From positions 1 through 11,984 of the forward strand of contig JANRJF010000414.1 in NCBI GenBank assembly GCA_033764095.1: DNA of 11,984 nt, written 5' to 3'. Shown piece after piece: positions 1 to 6,633 of this stretch (within the stretch, counting starts at the first letter, position 1; each line of letters opens with the position of its first letter). The stretch is from JBDTMT01 sp033764095. GTDB taxonomy: Bacteria; Desulfobacterota; Binatia; HRBIN30; CADEER01. The notes beneath the pieces are model-generated. The model made no database searches and was not told where the DNA came from. It saw nothing but the letters and a program-made list of their open reading frames with translations. The position numbers and the translations under genes were made by a program.

Positions 1-45
1 GATCGCCACGCCGCCGGTCGGTGCATCGTTGAGGTTGGCCACTGC
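1..45 (-). other. Out-of-frame cadherin/VCBS-like signature at window edge
   Basis: Read on minus in the frame ending at base 1, these bases encode AVANLNDAPTGGVAI. This closely resembles the 'V-A-N-x-N-D-A-P-T-G' linker that recurs between cadherin-like/VCBS repeats of large secreted adhesins. The regulator occupying the rest of the region is in a different frame, and its own translation turns unnatural over the same bases. This may be a chimeric join, a rearrangement, or a frameshift with a chance resemblance. Only 15 residues are visible. Confidence 0.4.
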
Positions 46-2674
46 CGCGGTCGCCGCGCGCCAGCGCGATGGCGGACAGGCCGAGGTGGAGCGGCGCGCG
101 CAACGTCCATTCCATCGCCGCCGGATCGCGCTCGGCGTCGGCCCTGGCGGCCAGGTAGACCGTCGCGGCGGCGTCGACGTCGCCGGCCAGCAGGGCGACG
201 AAGCCGGACACCACCGCGCCGAGCGCGCTGCCGAACTCGTGCCCCGCGTCGCGTGCGGCGGCGTAGGCGGCATCGGCGCGCGCCCGCGCCACTGCGACGC
301 GCCCGCCTTCGGCGAGCGTCCAGGCGATGAACTGCTCGAAGACCAACTGCCACAGGCGGTGGCCGTCGCGCTCGGCGATGCGCGTCGCCTCCGCCAGCGC
401 CTGCAGCAGTCGCGGCCAGTCGCCCATGTGCAGCAGCGCCCAGCAGCGATGCCACTGCGCCAGCATGCCGGTGCCGCCGTCGTGCGCCAGCACCAGCGCC
501 TCGTCGGCGCTGGCACAGGCGCCGGCGTAGTCGCCGCGCAGGTTGAGGAAGAAGGCGTGCATGCCGAGATGCAGCGCCAGCGGTGCGTCCAGCCTGGCGG
601 CGCGCAGCGCGGCGACGGCGTCGGCGACGGCCGCGGCCTCGGCGGCCCGCCAGCCGTGCTGGCGCGCCCACCAGTAGGCGTGCGCGGCGCGGGCGCGGAC
701 CTGCAGATCCGCCGACGCCGCGGCGCTGCGCGCCACCGCCTCGGCGGCCGCGGCGAGACCGCGGGCGCGGTCGCGCAGCGACCAGGCGGAGCTGAGCGCC
801 AGCCGCGCGCGCACTTCCTCGTCGAGCGCGCCGGCCGCGTTGGCCGCGGCGGTGAGCGCCTCCAGATCCTCGATCGCCGCCGACACGGCGCCGGTGGCGA
901 GCGCCGCGAAGCCGCGTTGTTCGAGCAGCGCGCGCCGCGTCTGTGCCTGCAGCTCGTCCGGCAGCCGCTCGACCAACGCCAGCGCGCGACTCAGGTCGGC
1001 GCTCGCTTCGCGATGCGCGTGGCGCGCCGCCGCGGTCCGCGCCGCGAGCAACAGGGCGGGGACGGCGCGCAGCGCATCGCGTCCGGCCTCGAAGTGGTGC
1101 GCCAGCTCGGTGGCGACGGCGCGCGGCCGCGCGGCGTGGATGCGCGCCAGCCACTCGCCGAAGCGCAGGTGGGCGCGGGTGCGCGCCGCCGCCGGCACGC
1201 GCGCCGCGAGCCCGCTGCGGTAGAGGCTGTGGGTGAAGCGATAGCGGCCGCTGGCGCTGCCGTCGGGCAGCTCTTCCACGCCGATGGCGCGGATCCAGTG
1301 CGTCGCGTGCGCCAGGCGCTCGCAGCGCGCCTCGACCTCGACCGCATCGGCATCCAGCGCCGCCGCCAGTGCCGCCGCGCCGATCGGGTCGCCGCCCAGC
1401 GCCGCCGTCTGCAGCAGCTCGCGATCCTCCGCGTCGAGGCGTTCGATCTGCTGCTCGACCAGCGTGCGCAGGCCGTCGGGCACGCGCGCCGCGATTGCCT
1501 CCAACGCGTCGCCCAGCACCCAGCCGTCGTCGCGCCGCAGCAGCGCGCCGCCGCTCATCCACTCGTCGAGCGCCGCGACCATGAACAAGGGATTGCCGTC
1601 GGTGCGCCGCAGCAGCGCGTCCGCCAACCCCGCCGGCGGCTGGCTCTCCAGCCGCTGCGCCAGGTAGGCGGCGACGTCGGCCTCGTCGAGCGGGCCGAGC
1701 GCGATCTCGTATGAGCAACGCTGCTCGACCAGGCGCTGCTTCACCGCCTTGATCTGATGGTCGGCGAGGATGACGTCGACCGGGCGATACGAGCCGAGCA
1801 GCAGCAGGCGGGCCGGTGCGCGGTGCGTTGCCAGGCGCGTGATCACGTCGAGCGTCGACGGATCGCTCCAATGCAGATCTTCCAGCACCAGCACCAACGG
1901 CGCGATGGCGGTGAACGCCTCCAGCGCGTCGGTCAGCTCGCGCAGCATGCGCTCGCGGGTGCCGCCGGCGCGCGCCGCCTGCAGCGCGGCGCGCTCGTCG
2001 TCGCGCAGCAGACCGGGCAGCTCGGCCAGCCAGGTCGGCGCGCGCTCGCGCAGCACGGCGCGCAGCGCCTCGCGTCCGAGCTCTCGGCACAGCCGCGCCA
2101 ACCCGTCGAGCAGCGGCAGGTAGGCCTCGCCGGCGCCGAAGTGCTCCTGGCAGCGGCCGCGCGCGATCGCCACGCCGGCGCGCGCCACCTCGTCGAGCAG
2201 CGCCTCGATCAGGCTGGACTTGCCGATGCCGATCTCGCCGGTGACGAACACCGCCTGCCGCTCGCCGGCGGCGGCGCGCTGCAACGCCGCGCGCAGCGCC
2301 GCCAGCGGTGCATCGCGTCCGATCAGGCGCGGCGGCGCGGCGGCGACCAGCGGCGCCGGCGCCGCGTGCGCCACCGCGCCGATGAAGCGGTAGCCGCGCC
2401 GGTGCGCGGTGGCGATGAAGCGCGGCGCGGCGACCGAGTCGCCGAGCGCGCGGCGGATCTCGCGGATGCAGACCTTGAGCGACGCATCGCTCACCGCCGT
2501 GTCCGGCCACACCGCGTCGAGCAGCTCGTCCTTCAGCACCAGGCGGCCGCGCTCGGCGACCAGACAGCGCAGCACCGCCGACGCCTTGGGCGTCAGCGCC
2601 ACCGCCTCCTCACCGCGCCACAGCGCCTCGCGGCTGAGGTCGAAACGGAACTCCGCGAACCGCACCTCGTTCAC
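1..2674 (-). CDS. Winged-helix / AAA-ATPase / TPR-like transcriptional regulator, 3' end outside window
   Basis: Large cytoplasmic signal-integrating transcription factor; 891 codons lie in the window with no stop. Residues 1-100 form an OmpR/PhoB-type winged helix, with the recognition-helix region SDASLKVCIREIRRALGD and the closing hairpin HRRGYRFIG. Residues 118-400 are an ATPase of the AAA_16/STAND type: Walker A GEIGIGKSS at 146-154 and a Walker B-like LVLVLEDLHWSDPS further on, followed by a motif RRTDGNPLFMVAAL typical of this class. The rest is Ala/Arg/Leu-rich helical sequence resembling TPRs (for example LARIHAARPRAVATELAHHF). The GTG start at 2674 is chosen because GGAGGGAG lies just upstream and an in-frame TAG (2696-2698) sits seven codons before it, leaving little alternative. 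The regulated genes are unknown; the divergent small gene at 2827 is a candidate. The final ~16 codons at the window edge (RGSGQPQRC...) do not look like natural continuation of the protein; see the 1-45 entry. Domain class is confident, ligand and targets are not. Confidence 0.88.
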   Translation of the reverse strand, partial: MNEVRFAEFRFDLSREALWRGEEAVALTPKASAVLRCLVAERGRLVLKDELLDAVWPDTAVSDASLKVCIREIRRALGDSVAAPRFIATAHRRGYRFIGAVAHAAPAPLVAAAPPRLIGRDAPLAALRAALQRAAAGERQAVFVTGEIGIGKSSLIEALLDEVARAGVAIARGRCQEHFGAGEAYLPLLDGLARLCRELGREALRAVLRERAPTWLAELPGLLRDDERAALQAARAGGTRERMLRELTDALEAFTAIAPLVLVLEDLHWSDPSTLDVITRLATHRAPARLLLLGSYRPVDVILADHQIKAVKQRLVEQRCSYEIALGPLDEADVAAYLAQRLESQPPAGLADALLRRTDGNPLFMVAALDEWMSGGALLRRDDGWVLGDALEAIAARVPDGLRTLVEQQIERLDAEDRELLQTAALGGDPIGAAALAAALDADAVEVEARCERLAHATHWIRAIGVEELPDGSASGRYRFTHSLYRSGLAARVPAAARTRAHLRFGEWLARIHAARPRAVATELAHHFEAGRDALRAVPALLLAARTAAARHAHREASADLSRALALVERLPDELQAQTRRALLEQRGFAALATGAVSAAIEDLEALTAAANAAGALDEEVRARLALSSAWSLRDRARGLAAAAEAVARSAAASADLQVRARAAHAYWWARQHGWRAAEAAAVADAVAALRAARLDAPLALHLGMHAFFLNLRGDYAGACASADEALVLAHDGGTGMLAQWHRCWALLHMGDWPRLLQALAEATRIAERDGHRLWQLVFEQFIAWTLAEGGRVAVARARADAAYAAARDAGHEFGSALGAVVSGFVALLAGDVDAAATVYLAARADAERDPAAMEWTLRAPLHLGLSAIALARGDRGSGQPQRCTDRRRGD

Positions 2675-2826
2675 CGGCTCCCTCCGGGCGCGTACCTACC
2701 ACATACGGGCAGGCCGACGAGTCGAATCGCCCACCCATCGGCCGAATTCGGAATGCAAGTACAATCTGGCCGACAGTTCAATTTGTGCCCGACCTCGGGC
2801 AAAATAGTTGAGTTTGAGCTCCCGGA
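2675..2826. promoter_or_regulatory. Divergent promoter region between regulator and small gene
   Basis: This 152-bp spacer separates two divergent starts and is clearly richer in A/T than the flanking genes, as expected of a promoter region. On plus a TACAAT hexamer at 2760-2765 matches five of six bases of the sigma-70 -10 consensus, but no good -35 lies at the expected distance. On minus the regulator's ribosome site GGAGGGAG abuts its GTG start. The element boundaries within the spacer are inferred. Confidence 0.45.
2779..2810. promoter_or_regulatory. Operator-like palindrome
   Basis: A 7-bp perfect inverted repeat, TGCCCGA (2786-2792) and TCGGGCA (2795-2801) around a CC centre, is flanked by A/T-rich arms (CAATTT on the left, AAATAGTTG on the right) that continue the dyad imperfectly. 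It lies 16 bp before the ATG at 2827, between divergent genes, one of which encodes a winged-helix regulator, so autoregulation is plausible. It is not followed by a T-run on either strand, which argues against a terminator. Confidence 0.35.
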
Positions 2827-3117
2827 ATGGTCTTTTTGCCCCTGATGGAAGCGGCGGGCGAGTTCGAGGCGTTGGTCGGCCACCTGGAGCGGACGACGCG
2901 CCTCAACCGGGCGGAGGCGGAGCGGGTGGTGGCCGAGGTATTGGCCTACTTCTGCGAGCCGCTCGAGGGCTTCGTCGCCCGGCGCCACGCCGAGCTGCAG
3001 GCCGAGGAGCTCAAGAACCCGGAGATCTTCGCCCGCATCCTCGCCGAGCTGCGCGCCCGCCGCTTCGCCGCTCCGCCGCTGAGCGAACGGCAGATACGGA
3101 GAATGGTCTACGGATGA
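2827..3117 (+). CDS. Small conserved-looking hypothetical protein, 96 aa
   Basis: A 96-residue, mostly helical, charged protein without signal peptide or membrane segment. Its middle (RRHAELQAEELKNPEIFA) and C-terminus (FAAPPLSERQIRRMVYG) resemble, from memory, short uncharacterised proteins found in several bacterial phyla that also end in a 'LSERQIRR-[IM]-[IV]-YG' tail; I cannot name a domain or function. ATG at 2827 is preferred, though its ribosome site is weak (GAG in GAGCTCCCGGA); ATG 2845 is in frame but has no better site. It lies just upstream of glmS on the same strand, separated by the repeat/hairpin at 3123-3213. It is divergent from the large regulator and may be its target. It is probably a real gene: the codon pattern is typical of the window and competing frames give low-complexity Arg/Ala/Pro sequence. 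Confidence 0.7.
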   Translation: MVFLPLMEAAGEFEALVGHLERTTRLNRAEAERVVAEVLAYFCEPLEGFVARRHAELQAEELKNPEIFARILAELRARRFAAPPLSERQIRRMVYG

Positions 3118-3122
3118 GGCGG

Positions 3123-3213
3123 AAGCGTGACCGGTGACCAGTGACCGGTGACCGGTGGCCGGTACGACCCGCCAGGCCGGTGTGGTCCGTCTTTGCAGTC
3201 ACCGGTCACGCTT
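3123..3213 (+). terminator. 16-bp perfect inverted repeat upstream of glmS; terminator or leader hairpin
   Basis: AAGCGTGACCGGTGAC at 3123-3138 is exactly complementary to GTCACCGGTCACGCTT at 3198-3213, with a 59-nt loop. The right arm is followed by two more T residues (3214-3215), giving a TTTT run at 3212-3215. Because the left arm belongs to the tandem array, a second copy (3141-3152) can pair with the same right arm over 12 bp, so alternative stems are possible. It lies after the stop of the 96-aa gene and ends 6 nt before the glmS Shine-Dalgarno. It could terminate the small gene or act in the glmS leader. The U-run is short and the loop long, so this is not a textbook intrinsic terminator. 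Confidence 0.5.
3127..3161 (+). repeat. 7-bp tandem repeat, five units
   Basis: Five contiguous 7-bp units of consensus GTGACCG begin at 3127, 3134, 3141, 3148 and 3155. Units 1, 3 and 4 are identical; unit 2 ends in A and unit 5 reads GTGGCCG. The array lies between the small gene and glmS, and its inverse CGGTCAC appears at 3203-3209. Confidence 0.85.
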
Positions 3214-3229
3214 TTCGTCAGGAGGAAGC

Positions 3230-5050
3230 ATGTGCGGAATCGTCGGATACGTCGGCCGGCAGGATGCGTTGCCGATCCTGGTCGCCGGGCTGCATCGGTT
3301 GGAGTATCGCGGCTACGACTCGTCGGGCGTGGCGGTGCACACGCGCGCCGGGCTGAAGGTGCACAAGGCGGCGGGCAAGATCCGGCAGATGGAGGCGACG
3401 CTGCCGCGGCGTCTGAAGGGCACCACCGGCATCGCGCACACCCGCTGGGCGACGCACGGTGAGCCGAACGACGTCAACGCGCATCCGCATCTCGACTGCA
3501 GCGGGCAGATCGCGCTGGTGCACAACGGCATCATCGAGAACGCCGCGCAGCTGCGCGCCGAGCTCGAGGCGTCGGGGCACGTCTTCAAGTCCGACACCGA
3601 CACCGAGGTGCTGGCGCACCTGATCGAGGCGATCGGCGGCGAGCTCGACCAGGCGGTGCGCCAGGCGCTGTCGGCGATCCAGGGGACCTACGGCCTGGCG
3701 GTGCTCGACGCGCGGCAGCCGGATCGCATCGTCGCGGCGCGCAACGGCAGCCCGGTGGTGATCGGGCTGGGCGACAAGGAGATGTTCGTCGCCTCCGACG
3801 TCGCCGCGCTGGTGCGCTACACCGAGCAGGTCGTCTACCTCGACGACCGCGAGGTCGCGATCGTCGACGCCGGCGGCTACCGCACGGTGACGCTCGACGA
3901 CCAGCCGACCAGCAAGGCGCCGGCGACCATCCAGTGGGGGCACGAGGCCTACGACCGCGGCGAGCACGAGCACTACATGCTGAAGGAGATCCTCGAGCAG
4001 CCCGAGGCGTGCGAGCGCACGCTCAAGGGGCGGCTGGACCTGCAGTTCAACACCGCCCATCTCGGCGGCCTCAACCTGACGCCGCGCGACCTGCTCGACA
4101 TCAAGCGGGTGAAGATCCTCGGCTGCGGCTCGGCGTACTACTCCGGCATCGGCGGCGCGCACCTGATCGAGTCGCTGACCCGCGTGCCGGCCGATGCCGA
4201 GCCGGCCTCCGAGTTCCGCTACCGCAACCCGGTGATCGAGAAGGACTGCCTGTACGTGGCGGTGAGCCAGTCGGGCGAGACGGCGGACACGCTGGCCGCC
4301 GTGCACGAGGTGCAGCGCAAGGGCGGGCGCGTGCTCGGCGTGGTGAACGTCGTCGGCTCGAGCATCGCGCGCGCCTGCGACGGCGGCATCTACATGCACG
4401 CCGGGCCGGAAGTCTCGGTGGCGTCGACCAAGACCTTCACCTGCACGCTGGTCGCCTTCGCGCTGCTGGCGCTCTACCTCGGCCGCATCCGCGACCTCTC
4501 GCCGGCGCAGGGCAAGCGGCTGATCGACGGCCTGCAGAAGTTGCCCGAGCAGATGCGCGAGATCCTGCGCGGCGCCGAGCGCGTGCGCGACGTGGCGCGC
4601 AAGTACGCCGGGCGCGGCAACGCTTTCTTCATCGGCCGCGCCAACGGCTATCCGGTGGCGCTGGAGGGGGCGCAGAAGCTGAAGGAGATCGCCTACGTCC
4701 ACGCCGAGGCCTATCCGGCCTCGGAGCTCAAGCACGGCCCGCTGGCGCTCATCTGCCCGGAGACGCCGACCTTCGTGCTGTTGCCGCGCGATCACCTCTA
4801 CGAGAAGTCGATCTCTTCATTGGAAGAGATCCGCGCCCGCCGCGGGCCGGTGATCGCCGTCACCGAGCCGGGCGACGAGCGGCTGCCCGGCAAGGTCGAC
4901 GACATCCTCGCGGTGCCGCCGAACGAGGACGAGCTCAACCCGATCCTGCTGACGCTGCCGCTGCAGCTGGTCGCCTACTACGCGGCGGTCGAGCTCGGTC
5001 GCGACGTCGACCAGCCGCGCAATCTGGCCAAGAGCGTGACGGTGGAGTGA
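3230..5050 (+). CDS. glmS: Glutamine--fructose-6-phosphate aminotransferase (isomerizing)
   Basis: Cytosolic enzyme converting fructose-6-phosphate and glutamine to glucosamine-6-phosphate and glutamate, the first step towards UDP-GlcNAc for peptidoglycan and LPS. It has 606 residues (E. coli 609). Met1 is followed by Cys2 (MCGIVGYVG), the N-terminal nucleophile once Met is removed, so the start must be 3230; AGGAGGAA at 3220-3227 supports it. The class II glutaminase domain (to about 240) has HTRWATHG (70-77) and NGSPVVIG (172-179). Two SIS domains follow: GCGSAYYSG (298-306), SQSGETADT (346-354), STKTFTCT (399-406), then SELKHGPLALI (498-508) with catalytic-type His502. The C-terminal tail NLAKSVTVE carries the conserved active-site Lys601. 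All key residues are present, so it should be active. The upstream repeat/hairpin may influence expression. The crotonase gene follows after 63 bp on the same strand, with no obvious terminator between them. Confidence 0.98.
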   Translation: MCGIVGYVGRQDALPILVAGLHRLEYRGYDSSGVAVHTRAGLKVHKAAGKIRQMEATLPRRLKGTTGIAHTRWATHGEPNDVNAHPHLDCSGQIALVHNGIIENAAQLRAELEASGHVFKSDTDTEVLAHLIEAIGGELDQAVRQALSAIQGTYGLAVLDARQPDRIVAARNGSPVVIGLGDKEMFVASDVAALVRYTEQVVYLDDREVAIVDAGGYRTVTLDDQPTSKAPATIQWGHEAYDRGEHEHYMLKEILEQPEACERTLKGRLDLQFNTAHLGGLNLTPRDLLDIKRVKILGCGSAYYSGIGGAHLIESLTRVPADAEPASEFRYRNPVIEKDCLYVAVSQSGETADTLAAVHEVQRKGGRVLGVVNVVGSSIARACDGGIYMHAGPEVSVASTKTFTCTLVAFALLALYLGRIRDLSPAQGKRLIDGLQKLPEQMREILRGAERVRDVARKYAGRGNAFFIGRANGYPVALEGAQKLKEIAYVHAEAYPASELKHGPLALICPETPTFVLLPRDHLYEKSISSLEEIRARRGPVIAVTEPGDERLPGKVDDILAVPPNEDELNPILLTLPLQLVAYYAAVELGRDVDQPRNLAKSVTVE

Positions 5051-5113
5051 GCCGCCGGCGCTTCGGTTGACTCGCTGCGGCGTCTCGGCGAGCGTCCGCC
5101 GACGGAGGACCGC

Positions 5114-5899
5114 ATGGCCGAAGAGATCCTGCTGGTCGACGTCGCCGACGGCGTCGCCACCGTCACCCTGAACCGTCCGGCGGCGATGAACGCGCTGTCG
5201 CGGGCGCTGCGCCGCGCGCTGGTAGCGGCGTTCGCGCGCCTGCGCGATGCCGAGGACGTCGACGTCGTCATCCTCACCGGCAGCGGGCGCGCCTTCTGCG
5301 CCGGGCTCGATCTGAAGGAGCTCGGCGGCGAGAGCGGCGCCGCCGACGACGCCGAATCGGCGGTGGCCGGCGCCGACGTGGTCGGCGCGGTCCAGCACTG
5401 CGGCAAGCCGGTGATCGGCGCCATCAACGGTTTCGCCATCACCGGCGGCTTCGAGCTGGCGCTGGCCTGCGACGTGTTGATCGCGGCGCGCGGCGCGCGC
5501 TTCGCCGACACCCACGCGCGCGTCGGCATCATGCCGGGCTGGGGCCTGAGTCAGAAGCTGTCGCGCACCATCGGCATCTACCGCGCCAAGGAGCTGTCGC
5601 TGACCGGCAACTACCTGAGCGCCGAGCAGGCGGAGGCCTGGGGGCTGGTGAACCGCGTCGTCGAGCCCGAAGCGCTGCTCCCCGCCTGCCGCGCACTGGC
5701 CGCCGACATGCGCTCCTGCGAGCCGGCGGTGATGCGTGCCTACAAGCGCGTCATCGACGCCGGCTACGCCGAGAGCTTCGGCCGCGGCCTGCAGATCGAG
5801 CAGGAGGCGGCGCGCGCGCATGCGCGCACCATCACGCCGCAGGGCGTCGCGTCGCGCCGCGCCGCCGTGCAGGCGCGCGGCCGCACGCAGAGCGAATGA
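5114..5899 (+). CDS. Crotonase-family protein (enoyl-CoA hydratase/isomerase-like)
   Basis: 261 residues, normal length for crotonases, acting on acyl-CoA thioesters in the cytosol. GGAGGA at 5104-5109 supports the ATG. Visible motifs are TLNRPAAMNALS (18-29), the first oxyanion-hole segment AFCAGLDLKELGG (60-72), and the second ITGGFELALACD (109-120). By alignment from memory with rat mitochondrial enoyl-CoA hydratase, Glu114 corresponds to catalytic Glu144. The position of catalytic Glu164 is occupied by His134 (FADTHARVGIMPGWG, 130-144). It may therefore not be a standard hydratase; isomerase or another crotonase reaction is possible. Actinobacterial EchA-type proteins share the THARVG-PGWG stretch as I recall it. 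It lies 63 bp after glmS and may be co-transcribed; no metabolic link to glmS is evident. It is convergent with pssA, 19 bp away. Family is certain, substrate unknown. Confidence 0.93.
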   Translation: MAEEILLVDVADGVATVTLNRPAAMNALSRALRRALVAAFARLRDAEDVDVVILTGSGRAFCAGLDLKELGGESGAADDAESAVAGADVVGAVQHCGKPVIGAINGFAITGGFELALACDVLIAARGARFADTHARVGIMPGWGLSQKLSRTIGIYRAKELSLTGNYLSAEQAEAWGLVNRVVEPEALLPACRALAADMRSCEPAVMRAYKRVIDAGYAESFGRGLQIEQEAARAHARTITPQGVASRRAAVQARGRTQSE

Positions 5900-5918
5900 A
5901 CGGAGCAGGCGCGGCTCT

Positions 5919-6512
5919 TCACGGCTTCGGCACGTGCAGGGTCTTGCTGATCATCAGGCTGCCGGAGATCGCGAACAGCAGCACCGCGAGGTGGAAGGGC
6001 ACGCCGAACGGCGCGACGCGGCCGAGCGCGTCGGCGGCGTAGAGGGCGAGCACCAGGGCGAGCGGGATCAGGCTGGTCGGGATCGGCGTGCCTTCGAAGT
6101 AGCGCACCTTGCCGGCTTCGTCGCTCAGCGCCTCGGCGGTGATGTTGTAGCGCGCCAGGCGGCTGAGGCCGCAGAGGACGAAGTAGACCAGCGCCGCCTG
6201 GTCGAGCGCGGTGTCGAGGCCGACCGCGTAGGCGATGCTGGCCGGGGCGACGCCGAACGAGATCAGATCGGCGAGTGAATCGAGCTCGCGGCCGAGCGGC
6301 GACTGCTTGTGGCGCCAGCGGGCGATGCGGCCGTCGAGTACGTCGAAGACGACCGCCAGCGGGATCAGCGCCGCCGCCAGCCACAGCGAGCGCGCATCCT
6401 GGGTGCCGACGAAGCGCATGGCGTGGAACACCGCGACCACCCCGCAGCCGCCGTTGGCGATGGTGAACAGGTCGGCAACGTGGAAGCTGCGCAGCATCGA
6501 GAAGTGCTTCAT
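5919..6512 (-). CDS. pssA: CDP-diacylglycerol--serine O-phosphatidyltransferase
   Basis: Integral membrane enzyme of 197 residues that joins CDP-diacylglycerol and serine to give phosphatidylserine, the precursor of phosphatidylethanolamine. The complete CDP-alcohol phosphotransferase signature D-x2-DG-x2-AR-x8-G-x3-D-x3-D is present, with D57, D60, G61, A64, R65, G74, D78 and D82. The later stretch YFEGTPIPTS (138-147) is characteristic of the phosphatidylserine synthase branch and separates it from PgsA-type enzymes. Several hydrophobic helices are visible (about 12-35, 43-58, 84-98, 104-117, 145-161, 172-190). The ATG at 6512 has AGAGGGGA five bases upstream; the open frame extends further 5' but with unnatural sequence. 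The partner psd is not in the window. It is divergent from the histidine kinase and convergent with the crotonase. Confidence 0.9.
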   Translation of the reverse strand: MKHFSMLRSFHVADLFTIANGGCGVVAVFHAMRFVGTQDARSLWLAAALIPLAVVFDVLDGRIARWRHKQSPLGRELDSLADLISFGVAPASIAYAVGLDTALDQAALVYFVLCGLSRLARYNITAEALSDEAGKVRYFEGTPIPTSLIPLALVLALYAADALGRVAPFGVPFHLAVLLFAISGSLMISKTLHVPKP

Positions 6513-6633
6513 GCGCGTCCCCTCTAGCCGAGCCGCGCGGCGCGGCGAAAGACGAAGCCGGGCGGCGCGCAAATTCCCCTCGTTACACCCCGCGGCTCTG
6601 CTATCGTGGAGACCGCTGCGCAGGCGCGCAGGC
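6513..6633. promoter_or_regulatory. Divergent intergenic region, pssA / histidine kinase
   Basis: 121 bp between divergent starts. On plus, TATCGT at 6602-6607 is a weak -10 candidate with CTCGTT 17 bp upstream as a poor -35. The kinase has only a weak AGG ribosome site. On minus, pssA has the strong site AGAGGGGA (6518-6525). No clear operator dyad was seen. Confidence 0.25.

Noticed and set aside
29..1714. 561-aa open frame on plus
   Set aside because: It is antisense to the regulator; its translation is low-complexity Arg/Ala/Gln-rich sequence without domains, as produced by GC-saturated third positions in high-GC DNA.
1757..2845. 362-aa open frame on plus
   Set aside because: It runs antisense through the winged-helix and ATPase domains and across the promoter spacer into the small gene's start; no recognisable domain.
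3127..3161. CRISPR array
   Set aside because: Units are 7 bp and contiguous with no spacers; it is a simple tandem repeat.
3155..3229. GTG-initiated N-terminal extension of glmS
   Set aside because: The enzyme needs Cys directly after the initiator Met; a strong AGGAGGAA precedes ATG 3230, and the extension overlaps the repeat/hairpin.
3118..3229. glmS ribozyme
   Set aside because: The 112-bp spacer is dominated by the tandem and inverted repeats. I do not see the conserved core expected of the Firmicute glmS ribozyme, and such ribozymes are not expected in this kind of genome.
3218..4795. 525-aa open frame on minus
   Set aside because: Antisense of glmS; His/Arg/Val-rich shadow frame with no motif, while glmS is unmistakable.
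4817..5821. 334-aa open frame on minus
   Set aside because: Spans the glmS 3' end and most of the crotonase gene antisense; shadow of two well-supported genes.
6235..6633. N-terminal extension of the histidine kinase
   Set aside because: It lies antisense over pssA, is not protein-like, and the PAS domain begins right after ATG 6634.
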